DNA of 64,000 nt from positions 7,433,013 to 7,497,012 of the forward strand of contig CM067307.1 in assembly GCA_034231615.1 (NCBI GenBank), in the 5' to 3' direction. Positions 24,104 to 30,923 of the stretch are shown here, in pieces (the stretch's first letter is position 1; the number at the start of each line of letters is the position of its first letter). This DNA is from Meghimatium bilineatum. Lineage: Eukaryota > Mollusca > Gastropoda > Stylommatophora > Philomycidae. The notes beneath the pieces are model-generated. The model worked only from the letters and a program-made list of their open reading frames with translations. It was not told where the DNA came from and made no database searches. Both the position numbers and the translations under genes were made by a program.

Positions 24104-27100
24104 TACCCCGGTACACACACATATATATATATATACATATATACATATATATATATAGACCAAATTATTGATTCTGATCAACTGATCATTAGAAATGTAA
24201 CTAGAAGGATCTAACAATGTTAATTAACTCAGTGTTGACACTTAAGAATTAATCTCTAAACTGCTATGTCAATATTGACACAGTCAAGTCAATATCTGTA
24301 AAGGTCTTGTCAATTTTGTCACTTAACAATTAATCTTGACACTGTTAATTCCAACAACCCGGTAGACATGTTTAAGTCAATATTGCCATTTTAAATATTA
24401 TTGGCACTATTTATTCTATTCTAAATGCTGTATCCCTTGTTTGCCATGCTGCGTCAAGGGTAGAAGAGTTCTCTGGAGATTACCTTCCTGTGTGCTGTTT
24501 GTAAGCTTGTTCCTGTAGCTTCATTGATTTCTGTGATCCATCTTTTACATGGTCTGCCTCTGGCTTTATAGCCGTTATATCTATGTGTCATGACCATCTG
24601 TGGCATGCTGTCTGTTGGCAGTCTGAAAGCATGTGAAAACCACTTGATCTGTTGTCTTTTGATGTGTTCCAATACTGGTATTGTTTTGGTTATCTGTCTG
24701 ATGTTATCATTTCTAATTCTATCTCTAAAGGACACTCTGAGTATTCTTCGTAGAGTAAGTATGTTGAAAGAGATGACATCTGACTTGTGTGTATGTGACG
24801 TTCAGAGAGTAGGCTTGCTGAACACTTAATGGTGATCTATTAATCTACTTATCTATTTGTATATTTTCCTTCACTGAAGGCTTCAGTGTTGATAAGGCAA
24901 GGCTTCAGTGTTGATAAGGCAAGGCTTCAGTGTTGATAAGGCAAGGCTTCAGTGTTGATAAGGCAAGGCTTCAGTGTTGATAAGGCAAGGCTTCAGTGTT
25001 GATAAGGCAAGGCTTCAGTGTTGATAAGGCAAGGCTTCAGTGTTGATAAGGCAAGGCTTCAGTGTTGATAAGGCAAGGCTTCAGTGTTGATAAGGCAAGG
25101 CTTCAGTGTTGATAAGGCAAGGCTTCAGTGTTGATAAGGCAAGGCTTCAGTGTTGATAAGGCAAGGCTTCAGTGTTGATAAGGCAAGGCTTCAGTGTTGA
25201 TAAGGCAAGGCTTCAGTGTTGATAAGGCAAGGCTTCAGTGTTGATAAGGCAAGGCTTCAGTGTTGATAAGGCAAGGCTTCAGTGTTGATAAGGCAAGGCT
25301 TCAGTGTTGATAAGGCAAGGCTTCAGTGTTGATAAGGCAAGGCTTCAGTGTTGATAAGGCAAGGCTTCAGTGTTGATAAGGCAAGGCTTCAGTGTTGATA
25401 AGGCAAGGCTTCAGTGTTGATAAGGCAAGGCTTCAGTGTTGATAAGGCAAGGCTTCAGTGTTGATAAGGCAAGGCTTCAGAGTTACTTTGACCCTCTATG
25501 GGATGTGACTTACCAACGTGCTATCCTAAAACTAAGTTTTCAACTAACTAAACAAATAACAAACTAAGTAGTCAGTTAACTAAACAAATAACAAACTAAG
25601 TAGTCAGTTAACTAAACAAATAATAAACTAAGTAATCCACTAACTAAACAAATAAACTAAGCAATCAACTAACTAAACAAACTAAGTAGTCAACTAACTA
25701 AACAAATAACAAAATAAGTAGTCCATCAACTAAACAAATAAGAAACATAGTAGTCAGCTAACTAAACAAATAACAAACTAACATTAAGAAATAAAATCAG
25801 TAACAAAGATTACTCACAGCTGAGCTCCGTGCATGAGAGCTGGCAGATAGACCAGCCAGGACAATGACAGCATTACTTGCATCTTCATTCAATGTGCCCC
25901 ATGTCTCATAAGCAACCTCCAGCTGGGGCAAAACACCACCATTAAGTTGTAGAGAAAATGGCTGCTTGTGTGTGTACAATTTGTAACCTTTTGTGATATT
26001 GTCATATTCAGGTTCTGGGCCTGAGTCCTTCCTGCAGCAAGAAAATGTATACAGAAAATTATATTTTTGTGTTCAAGAATTTTCTGTATTTAAAATATTT
26101 TTTTCTTGCATCAAGATTGTGGTACCTGATGACTTTAGCATTTGAATGTGCTGTTTATGACTACATATATTAAATATATGGAGGCACTAGTTGAAAATAG
26201 ATCCTTAACACTGTTCTTTAGAATTCTTGGAGTTAGGTGGCAGGACAAGGTCACTAACACTGATGTATGGCAGGACAAAGTCACTAACACTGATGTATGG
26301 CAGGACAAAGTCACTAACACTGATGTATGGCAGGACAAAGTCACTAACACTGATGTATGGCAAGACAAAGTCACTAACACTGATGTATGGCAAAACAAAG
26401 TCACTAACACTGATGTATGGTAGGACAAAGTCACTAACACTAATGTATGGCAGGACAAAGTAACTAACACTGATGTATGGCAGGACAAAGTCACTAACAC
26501 TGATGTAGTGGAAAGAACAAGCAATACCGCAGTATTTTCTATACTCAGTCTGTTCAGACTCAGATGGTTGGGAAACATTTGAACGATGGAATATGGCATA
26601 ATACTAAAAGATTTACTTTATGGAAAATTAGTCTGGGAAAATATGTGTGTCAACTTCTAGTTCAGTACAAGGACATATGCAAATGTGATATGCACAATAC
26701 AGACACTGATACAGAATCATGGGAATAGAATGTCATGGATCGTGTTGCATGGTTGGAAAAAAATCAGGAATGGTATAAAAGCAAAGGAGAAAATGATAGC
26801 ATATAGTTCAATGGCTGCATGTCTGATAAGACACTCTTCAGCACTCGAGTACAGTGGGTCTGTGATTCCTTGTACATACTGTGGAAGACTATTTGTGCCT
26901 CAGATTGGTCTTGTGAGTCACATCCATCATCATCATTCCCTGATCTGCACATCCATCATCATCACCCCCTGATCTGCAAATACGTTTTGCATCTGTTTAA
27001 CCATTCCCTGATCTGCACATGCAAGAAAATATTTACAGGGAACATGATGTGACAGGCATGGAAATCTGAGAGCTAGGAATCTAGATGACCTGGAAGACCC

Positions 27101-28822
27101 AGTGACCAATGGGTAAATATATAAACTGTCCTGGAAAGACTGAGGAGTAAAGTGGAATCAACCAGGAAGAAAACAGCCGATAGAATCATTCATGCTTTCT
27201 TAGCCAAATCCTGATGTCCTTGAAAGACAGGAGTAAAGTGGAATCAACCAGGAAGAAAACAGCTGATAGAATCATTCATGCTTTCTTAGCCAAATCCTCA
27301 TGTTCACTTCTGTTTCCTGAAATTACTGTATTCAATTAGAAAGTTGCAGAGAGGTGGTATGTGTATCTGTGTAATAAAGGCTGCATTCCCTTGCTGTCGC
27401 CACGCAAATAGTAATTACTAAAAACGTAATTTATGTGGCTAGAACAAGACAAAAAAATAACCAACAATACTTACACTCTGGACAAACATGGAAAGTTTGA
27501 CTCCAATCCTTTAAATGCTCGGTGTTGTGGTGGTACTTCCCCAATATGTGAGTTTACTGTTGGAGTTTCCACCTAGCATAAACAAATTGGCTGTTTGAAT
27601 AACATCTCAACATGAATAGAAGAGTGGCTCTAAAACTTAGTCTTCTAATTCTATGATATGCTGATGACACAGTCTTCTGAGAAGAATATGAAAAGGAGCT
27701 ACACAGACAATAGATCAGGTCGCCCGTGTGTTGCCGGGGCCCGAAAGGGGAGCAAAGAATAGCAACACTGTTTACCTTCCATGCATGTCATAAAAGGTGA
27801 CTAAAAGGATGGAGTTGGCTGTCCCATCTCATATAGGGTCAGTGACCCAAAGCCATGCTGAAGTCGGATGTTTCAGGCCGAAAGGCGCAGATATCACAGC
27901 AATGATGTAAACCATGACACAACGCATTCCGTTCTCCGGACTACATCGTGCTAATTTGCAGGAGTTTGAGAACGAACGTAGAAGAAGAAGAAGAATAGAT
28001 CAAGTAGACAAATCAAGTAGAGAGTATAGACTAGATATTAACAATCACAATCAAAAGCAGAGTTCTCTGAAAATTGCTTTTTGTGTGCTTCATATATATT
28101 TGTCTTTGTTGACTCTTATTTCGGTAAACCATCGTTTGCAAGGTCTGCCCCTGGCTTTGTATCCATCATGTCTGTAAATTAATACTTTTTGAGGGTCACT
28201 GTCTGATGGTAGCCTGAAAGCATGCAAAAACCACTTAATCTGTTGTATTTTGATGTAATCCAGGATTGGCATTGTGTTTGTTAGTCTTCTGATGTTTTCG
28301 CTCTTGATTTTGTCTCTTAATGTTACTCCGAGGATTCAACATAGACGAGTCATTTCTGTTGTAACAATATATGCATGCTACAGATAAATTGCTACTAACC
28401 TGTGTCAATGGTCTTCCAGTGTTACAGGACTGCTGGAATAAGAAGCCATGTTTAGTAGAGAATGTCCTGCAGCTCTTCATATTCATCTTGGGTGTATTTC
28501 TTGTGAACACTGTAAACTCTCTTCTTGGAGACTTACCCAAAAATATTGAAACAACAGGACAATCAAATAAAGCTGATGATCTTGAAGAATAAGCCTTCTG
28601 CGCTAACGCAGAAGTTGGTAAAATAAACATTTCTGACGAGTCTGGATGAGCAACTGACGCCACAAAATTTCTATGTTGATGTTGTCTTTTACGACTACAA
28701 ATGTGTGCTGCTACATTAGTCAATGTTCGATAGCTGTAGTTTAAATTTAAGACACACTTTCGGGTCAAAGTCACCATCAAAGAGACAGTCCCACATGTTG
28801 ATGAGGCTGCTTGGATCATCAT
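7837..28822 (-). CDS. MetX/Cys2-family O-acyltransferase (serine or homoserine O-acetyltransferase-like), 12 exons, complete
   Basis: Twelve exons join in frame into 1746 nt (581 residues plus stop). The family transfers an acyl group from acyl-CoA to the hydroxyl of homoserine or serine. Seen in the protein: a basic, Ser-rich N-terminus (1-141) that looks like a mitochondrial presequence; [10 protein letters not shown] (213-222); [10 protein letters not shown] (235-244); [10 protein letters not shown] (251-260); the nucleophile elbow GSSLGG with Ser331; Asp493 in QTDMLFP; and His527 in YGHDTFLLD. These are the MetX-type triad. Homoserine enzymes usually read like ALTG before the conserved His, whereas LSASSHA and the mitochondrial leader recall the fungal Cys2/cysA serine O-acetyltransferases (from family knowledge, not a search). 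Substrate is therefore inferred as serine, without proof. All introns are GT..AG. No residue of the core appears missing. Introns are heavily invaded by repeats. A minus-strand AATAAA at 7612-7607 could end the transcript. Confidence 0.93.
8695..8853 (+). mobile_element. SINE family B copy
   Basis: It contains GATGTGTCAGGCCATTGGCG, CATTCTCTGGACTACATCCT, TAGGACCATTGTCC, GGGAGTTTGAGAATGAACGC and a GAAGAAGAAG tail. Intron 11 between 7957 and 9500 otherwise shows only AT-rich DNA. Confidence 0.8.
9520..10390 (+). pseudogene. Merlin/ISXO2-like DDE transposase relic in intron 11
   Basis: Across three frames the sequence reads [20 protein letters not shown], then [64 protein letters not shown] and TVERMW. 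This is the order of the ISXO2/IS1016-like (Merlin) transposase: helix-turn part, E-x-D with the first Asp, the G-x-x-R-E-x strand, S-D-x-W-R-x-Y with the second Asp, and the N-x-x-x-F-V-D-P and T-x-x-x-E-x-x-W blocks. Frameshifts near 9800 and 10010 and a stop after DYK show it is dead. It lies antisense to the host gene, ending about 20 bp from the exon 11 donor. Confidence 0.85.
10412..10503 (-). CDS. Acyltransferase exon 11: catalytic His
   Basis: This 92-nt exon encodes [20 protein letters not shown] and [10 protein letters not shown]. His527 in YGHDTFLLD is the triad base and GHD is invariant in the family. The acceptor is CCAATCAG and the donor is GTGAGG. The donor lies about 20 bp from the end of the Merlin-like relic in intron 11. 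Confidence 0.96.
10503..10920 (+). repeat. Tandem array on the acceptor flank of exon 11
   Basis: Degenerate units of about 31 bp around GACTGGATAAATCA run from about 10580. They become three exact 63-bp units at 10740-10920, which read in frame as a 21-residue repeat starting [11 protein letters not shown]. The 14-mer GATTGGATAAATCA occurs both in the array (10714) and abutting the splice acceptor (10506), so the array seems to grow out of the acceptor region. Confidence 0.85.
11127..11318 (+). repeat. 64-bp tandem repeat, 3 copies (intron 10)
   Basis: Three nearly identical 64-bp units starting CTCCCTTCACAATATGG and ending CTATGACTAGTGATT. It lies about 135 bp from the exon 10 donor. Confidence 0.95.
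11455..11608 (-). CDS. Acyltransferase exon 10: catalytic Asp
   Basis: This 154-nt exon encodes [18 protein letters not shown] and [18 protein letters not shown]. Asp493 in TDMLFP is the expected acid of the triad. The acceptor is TGCTTTCAG. The donor is GTATAA, weaker than the others, and the exon ends one base into a Gly codon. Confidence 0.94.
11795..11886 (-). mobile_element. tRNA-derived SINE head (intron 9)
   Basis: On the minus strand GGTAGCGCATTGGTTAGC (A-box-like) and ATGTTCAATTCCCAG (B-box-like) are spaced like a tRNA. The plus-strand element at 40463 shares CCTAGT..CCAATGTT.GATT. It is a decayed SINE head rather than a tRNA gene. Confidence 0.5.
12042..12905 (-). repeat. 26-copy 34-bp array of the exon 9 splice-donor junction (intron 9)
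   Basis: Twenty-six tandem units of 34 bp (33 in a few) run through two thirds of intron 9. On the minus strand each unit holds TTTCCAAG|GTAAGTTTC or a close variant. The unit nearest the exon is the authentic donor of exon 9. About 21 bp of each unit copy the end of exon 9 (CTGTACATTTCCAAG in the exon, same in the unit near 12500, CTGTATGTTTCCAAG in most) and the remainder copies the first intron bases. Confidence 0.97.
12898..13078 (-). CDS. Acyltransferase exon 9
   Basis: This 181-nt exon encodes [34 protein letters not shown] and NSLLYISK, all conserved in the family. Homology fixes the true donor at 12898|12897, because LLYISK must join AMDMFD of exon 10. The last 21 nt of the exon and the first bases of the intron are the source unit of the 26-copy array that follows. 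Confidence 0.96.
13181..13358 (+). repeat. 39-bp tandem repeat, 4.5 copies (intron 8)
   Basis: Units of 39 bp starting GACTCCAATATGTGGTGG. They lie about 100 bp upstream (minus sense) of the exon 9 acceptor. Open frames over this stretch are made by the repeat and are not genes. Confidence 0.95.
13960..14175 (+). pseudogene. Non-LTR retrotransposon C-terminal relic (intron 8)
   Basis: A frame reads [26 protein letters not shown] and TLEDP, the tail that follows the reverse transcriptase in RTE-like elements. The element at 58635-58850 (minus) is the same family, with MERRILEG. Confidence 0.6.
14282..14431 (-). CDS. Acyltransferase exon 8
   Basis: This 150-nt exon encodes [34 protein letters not shown] and GMKLAR. 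These match the lid-region blocks of the family (the S-x-x-S-x-A helix, D-P-x-W-N-x-G-x-Y and the G-x-x-L-A-R turn). It enters and leaves in phase 2. The donor is GTCAGT. Confidence 0.95.
14525..14905 (-). pseudogene. RTE-like 3' end with TATC-type tail (intron 7)
   Basis: On the minus strand the sequence ends in a run of GATA-type 4-mers (14523-14560), preceded by a degraded C-terminal coding part. It is related to the tails at 30924-31805 and 32525-33145 (shared AGAAGAGTTTTCTGGA-like and GTCTGCC blocks). Confidence 0.6.
15405..16016. repeat. 271-bp inverted repeat with 70-bp loop (foldback element, intron 7)
   Basis: Arms 15405-15675 and 15746-16016 are near-perfect reverse complements of equal length. 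The outer end of each arm carries a tRNA B-box-like GGTTCAATTCCCGTC in the outward direction. No coding sequence is present. In the pre-mRNA it would form one very long hairpin. Confidence 0.93.
16345..16424 (-). CDS. Acyltransferase exon 7: nucleophile elbow
   Basis: This 80-nt exon encodes [20 protein letters not shown] and YPDRVGR. The G-x-S-x-G motif is GSSLG, giving Ser331 as the catalytic nucleophile. The acceptor has a good pyrimidine stretch ending in TTTCAG and the donor is GTGAGA. A tandem array carrying CTAAC motifs begins within about 15 nt of the acceptor (see the findings). Confidence 0.96.
16437..16685 (-). repeat. 30-bp tandem array with branch-point-like motifs, 8 copies (intron 6)
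   Basis: Eight 30-bp units; on the minus strand each holds TTAACTAACACTAACAACTG or a variant, that is two CTAAC motifs. The nearest copies lie about 40 nt before the exon 7 acceptor, a usual branch-point distance. The rest of intron 6 up to 17590 holds nothing recognisable. Confidence 0.93.
17590..17712 (-). mobile_element. SINE family B copy
   Basis: Reverse-complement copy with CTCCCGCTGGATCTCTCTTG, CAGCAGGATGTAGTC and GCCAATGGCCTAACACATC. It lies in intron 6. Confidence 0.75.
17810..17896 (-). CDS. Acyltransferase exon 6
   Basis: This 87-nt, phase 0-0 exon encodes residues 295-323, with FPIISVEDM and [10 protein letters not shown]. In the family this helix and the LDHLGI turn lie just before the nucleophile strand. 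The acceptor is TTCTGCAG and the donor is GTGAGA. Confidence 0.95.
18071..18350 (+). mobile_element. SINE family A copy (intron 5)
   Basis: Degraded copy with TTCCATGCATGTCGTAATG, GCGACTAAGGAGG, AAACCATGACACAATACATT, CTGGATTACATCCTGCC and a decayed GCAGAAAA tail. Confidence 0.7.
18426..18755 (+). repeat. 25-bp minisatellite, about 13 units (intron 5)
   Basis: Seven nearly exact 25-bp units (GACTATAGTCAGGAATTGGA at their core) are followed by about six diverged ones with GGAAGGTGGACTATAGTCA. GACTATAGTC is itself a palindrome. Confidence 0.95.
18871..19255 (+). mobile_element. SINE family A copy interrupted by a hAT-like fragment (intron 5)
   Basis: The two halves (TGTTGTCGGGGCCCAATAGG to GGAGGTTTTGGGATG, and TCAAAGTGATCCAGGAGCCA to the GCAGAAGAG tail) flank about 130 bp that is foreign to the family. 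Confidence 0.65.
18978..19104 (-). mobile_element. hAT-like terminal fragment
   Basis: The minus strand at 19100-19081 reads CAGGGGTTCTCAACCTTTTC, the typical end of hAT elements and their MITEs. The opposite end is not recognisable. Confidence 0.5.
19498..19531 (-). CDS. Acyltransferase exon 5: 34-nt micro-exon
   Basis: This exon is only 34 nt and encodes [11 protein letters not shown] after completing a split Ser codon. It continues the family block G-[ST]-x-GPSS exactly where exon 4 breaks off. The acceptor is ATTCCAG and the donor is GTAAGTTT. Its phase (2 in, 0 out) is needed for the frame of the whole gene. Confidence 0.93.
20088..20165 (-). mobile_element. LINE 3' end fragment (exon 5 side of the gene, intron 4 region)
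   Basis: The minus strand contains CACACAATGGCATTG and CTGTTGGATCAGCAA followed by an AACCAAC end, matching 48866-48925. The rest of 19560-20640 holds only the inverse copy of the 5150-5240 repeat. Confidence 0.6.
20650..20815 (+). mobile_element. SINE family B copy (intron 4)
   Basis: It has GATGGGTGTGCTGGGCCATT, TCTCTGGACTACATCCTGCT, GGACCATTGTCCTGCTACTG and GGAGTTTGAGAATGAATGCT with a GAAGAAGAAA tail. From 20950 to 22390 intron 4 shows no gene or repeat that I recognise. Confidence 0.8.
22400..22615 (+). pseudogene. RTE-like C-terminal relic with GAT tail (intron 4)
   Basis: The frame reads [20 protein letters not shown] and then a GNRDRGR block, the common F-G-H-x-M-R..G-x-x-R-G-R tail of RTE-type elements. 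It ends in a GATGATGATGATA tail. The rest of 22620-23280 is empty apart from a C/G-run hairpin near 22940-22975. Confidence 0.7.
23283..23480 (+). repeat. 35-bp tandem repeat, about 5.5 diverged copies (intron 4)
   Basis: Units with GTGCAGCCTCAGTGTAT and GACAGGTTGTCAGA. The copies differ, so the array is old. It lies about 150 bp from the exon 4 donor. Confidence 0.85.
23629..23741 (-). CDS. Acyltransferase exon 4: [10 protein letters not shown] block
   Basis: This 113-nt exon (residues 246-282 plus two bases) encodes [12 protein letters not shown] and [16 protein letters not shown], both hallmark blocks of MetX-type acyltransferases. The acceptor is TTTTCTAG and the donor is GTAAGT. Confidence 0.96.
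24068..24160. repeat. (AT)n/(AC)n microsatellite
   Basis: Alternating AT runs with an ACACAC stretch in the middle. It lies in intron 3. Confidence 0.95.
24415..24770 (-). pseudogene. RTE-like C-terminal fragment (intron 3)
   Basis: The minus frame reads [20 protein letters not shown], then [34 protein letters not shown] and a stop. It is nearly the same as the tail of the element at 30924-31805, 5' truncated. Confidence 0.85.
24877..25480 (+). repeat. 22-bp minisatellite, 27 identical units (intron 3)
   Basis: Twenty-seven units of 22 bp (core GGCTTCAGTGTTGATAAGG) without visible change from unit to unit. Such uniformity points to a recent expansion. Confidence 0.98.
25540..25790 (+). repeat. 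32-bp diverged array beside the exon 3 donor
   Basis: Units of about 32 bp with AACTAAACAAATAACAAACT and AAGTAGTCA. It ends roughly 30 bp from the exon 3 donor. Confidence 0.85.
25818..26031 (-). CDS. Acyltransferase exon 3: start of the catalytic fold
   Basis: This 214-nt exon (residues 174-245) follows TGCAG and ends before GTGAGT. It carries [18 protein letters not shown] and [18 protein letters not shown], the first conserved blocks of the MetX family, covering the first beta strands and the oxyanion-region loop. It begins by completing a split Val codon from exon 2 and ends in phase 0. Confidence 0.95.
26241..26510 (+). repeat. 30-bp minisatellite, 9 units (intron 2)
   Basis: Nine units of exactly 30 bp (CAGGACAAAGTCACTAACAC..). 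Since 30 is divisible by 3, open frames appear on both strands; they are products of the repeat. Confidence 0.98.
26640..26965 (+). pseudogene. Non-LTR retrotransposon C-terminal relic with zinc-finger-like end (intron 2)
   Basis: Frames read [35 protein letters not shown] and [20 protein letters not shown]. The C-x2-C..IGL-x-SH end is typical of one RTE-like group. The copy at 63125-63555 shares it. Frameshifts break it. Confidence 0.75.
27475..27572 (-). CDS. Acyltransferase exon 2
   Basis: This 98-nt exon starts in phase 0 after GCTAG and ends two bases into a codon before GTAAGTA. It encodes VETPTVN...SNFPCLSRV. The FPCL stretch sits where fungal Cys2-type enzymes begin their conserved region. 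The exon is found by frame, splice borders and its fit to flanking exons. Confidence 0.85.
27640..28075 (+). pseudogene. Reverse transcriptase relic split by a SINE (intron 1)
   Basis: Before the SINE the frame reads [17 protein letters not shown], the catalytic Y-A-D-D box of a reverse transcriptase. After it the frame continues [19 protein letters not shown]. The family A SINE sits between. Confidence 0.75.
27721..27993 (+). mobile_element. SINE family A copy with target-site duplication (intron 1)
   Basis: A full-length-looking copy from CGCCCGTGTGTTGCCGGGGC to the GAAGAAGAAGAAG tail. Flanks AATAGATCAGGT (27709-27720) and AATAGATCAAGT (27994-28005) are a 12-bp duplication with one change. 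This defines the borders of the family at about 273 bp. Confidence 0.9.
28085..28345 (-). pseudogene. RTE-like C-terminal fragment (intron 1, beside exon 1)
   Basis: The minus frame reads [20 protein letters not shown] and [16 protein letters not shown]. It is the same family as 30924-31805. It ends about 55 bp from the exon 1 donor. Confidence 0.8.
28400..28822 (-). CDS. Acyltransferase exon 1: start codon and presequence
   Basis: This exon encodes residues 1-141 and ends in phase 0 at CAG followed by GTTAGT. I chose the first ATG of an ATG-ATG pair at 28822; the frame is open upstream to a stop at 28876-28874 but has no earlier ATG. An acceptor-like TTATGTTCCAG just before 28894 suggests that about 70 nt of 5' UTR precede the ATG in this exon and that a further leader exon exists upstream. 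The peptide is rich in Ser, Thr, Arg, Lys and His, with very few acidic residues at the start, as expected of a matrix-targeting leader. It has no recognisable domain. Confidence 0.8.
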
Positions 28823-28940
28823 TGAACACAATCTGACTATACTCAGATGGCAGACTTGATGACTATGTATCTCTCAAACTGTCACACAGTAGATCTGGAA
28901 CATAAGAGAATATTCTACTAAATGTTTTTAAATAAAAGAG

Positions 28941-29215
28941 AAACTTACTGTTTGTACATGTTTTAAAGTTCTATTTTATATATAGCAAAAAACTTACTGT
29001 TTGTTCATGTTTTAAAGTTCTATTTTATATATAGCAAAAAACTTACTGTTTGTACATGTTTTAAAGTTCTATTTTATATATAGCAAAAAACTTACTGTTT
29101 GCACATGTTTTAAAGTTATATTTTATATATAGCAAAAAACTTACTGTTTGCACATGTTTTAAAGTTCTATTTTATATATAGCAAAAAACTAGTATTAATG
29201 TTTTAATGTTCCTAT
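28941..29215 (-). repeat. 49-bp tandem array upstream of exon 1
   Basis: Five 49-bp units start at 28941, 28990, 29039, 29088 and 29137, followed by a decayed one. On the minus strand each holds AAACAGTAAGTTT, a donor-like sequence, and TATATATAAAATAG. It lies just upstream of the presumed leader of the acyltransferase gene. Confidence 0.93.
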
Positions 29216-29439
29216 TTTATATAGGCCTATAGCAAAAAATTAGAGAAAAAAATAAACATTTCCCCTCATTGAGAAAAAATATGGTAATTTGTACCATAAG
29301 CCCATCTACTTTTATGGATATCATTCTTCTTCTTCTGCGTTCGCTCTCTTGTAACCACATTGAATAAATCTTGTGATTTCCGTCTGGGAGTGTGAAGTAC
29401 ATTGTACTGCACGTTCCAAAGTTGAACTGTGTTATTTAC

Positions 29440-30600
29440 GCCTCGGTTGGTTCACTTTGTAACCAGGACCTCCAAGGACCAGCACATCTGTTTTTGTCAT
29501 GCCTTTAATTCAGGTAGTAGTCTTCCCTAGCCTTGACAGCCTGCCTATCTGTCGATTGGCGTGAGGATGTATAATGACTTTTCGCTGAGACAAAGTTGTT
29601 CGCGTCTACCTCAAGGTGTTCAACCGTCAATGAACTTGCCTCATGTAATTAGATGTTCTGTTCCTGTGCCCATTGGGTACTGAACCTTTTCTCCTCCATG
29701 AGCCTTGTTCCGGATCAGGAAGAACTCGGTAGAGGAGTTGGACCCGGGTTCTTTCGTCTTCTTAGCTGAGATGTCATTCAAAAATATTGTGAGCTCCTCA
29801 TCCAAGTGAGAGTCTCACCACATGTTTGGGAGCAAGGCATGTTCTCAAGCTAAACTACCTTTTCCCATTTGTGCCTAGCCCATCAGGGTACCCTTTCTCT
29901 CTGCAAGTATATTTGAGGTATAGGAAAGCTTGACAGTAGAGTTGGACCAGGGCTGCCATCGTTGTCCTGTTTGTGCCTGAGCCCATCGGGTACGGAACCC
30001 TTTCTAATCACAAGCATGTTTCTGGTATAGGAAAGCTCGACATTGAAGTTAGTTCAGGTCTTCTTGTTTTGTATCTGGGTCTGGGTCTCTGCCCATAAAG
30101 AGCACAGGTAACTAGAATCTTGTCTCGATTTAAAAGAGCTTGTAGTTCAGATTTCCTTGGATCATTTCTTCTTTCTGTTTGCAGTTGGCTCTGCCCTCTG
30201 GCGCTGTGCTGCACTTTCATTGTACTCAGTATGTTTTCTTTTTGTCTCTCGCCTTGCATCTGCCTTTTCATGCCTATTTCATTGGCTGCCCCTCCAATGA
30301 TCGGACTGGACTAATTAGCATCACTGTGTGTCGACAGTGCCACTGAATGTGTTGGCGCTGGTGTCAGAGATATTGTCTGTCTCTTATGCAGTCAAATTTC
30401 TTTCCATCTGCTACCTCCCATTCACTGACACAATCCCCAAATGATTTAGCCTGAATCAGCCCAAGCTGCTGTGTTTCTGTTCCCAGGGTGCACCACGAGG
30501 AGATACATTTGGGACCTTGGTTATCTGCTAACCCTGGATCCGCTGAGAACAGTGCTTCCCTTTGCACCCCTATGGATATCAACAAACAATCTTAAGAATG
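29440..30600 (-). repeat. Old repeated element with imperfect internal repeats
   Basis: Three diverged segments near 29665, 29870 and 29965 share CCCATCGGGTAC-like and GAGTTGGACC..GG blocks. Minus frames such as RPELTSMSSFPIPETCL and GVQREALFSADPGLADNQG look like fragments of a decayed mobile element of unknown class. From 30600 to 30910 I see nothing. Confidence 0.4.
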
Positions 30601-30923
30601 ACATTCGTAGCGACTGCTGCGGTAAATCCATGCAGTCCAGATAATAATTAATCATTAACGCGGTTATGAAATAATACACTCAAGTTCGTAGTTAGGCTAC
30701 CCGCTACATTCACATTGTGTACAATTTCTGGTAAAACTACAGTTTAAGTCTTCACTCTGCTATATATAGCACACAATGTTTATATTTTTAACTAGCCAAT
30801 GTCACAGACTTCCATGTAACACCAATGAAATTAATGGATGCTGTGACTTCACATCTCCCGACACATATGACATCAGCCACATTTATAATTATAATTTTAT
30901 AACTAATTTATTTTTTAATTTAT

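Noticed and set aside
26135..26599. Open frames on both strands over the 30-bp array
   Set aside because: The period is a multiple of three and the unit has no stop in several frames; products are decapeptide repeats.
7837..28822. Bacterial contamination as the source of the MetX-like sequence
   Set aside because: The coding parts are split by 11 phase-consistent GT..AG introns carrying the same SINEs and LINEs as the rest of the window.
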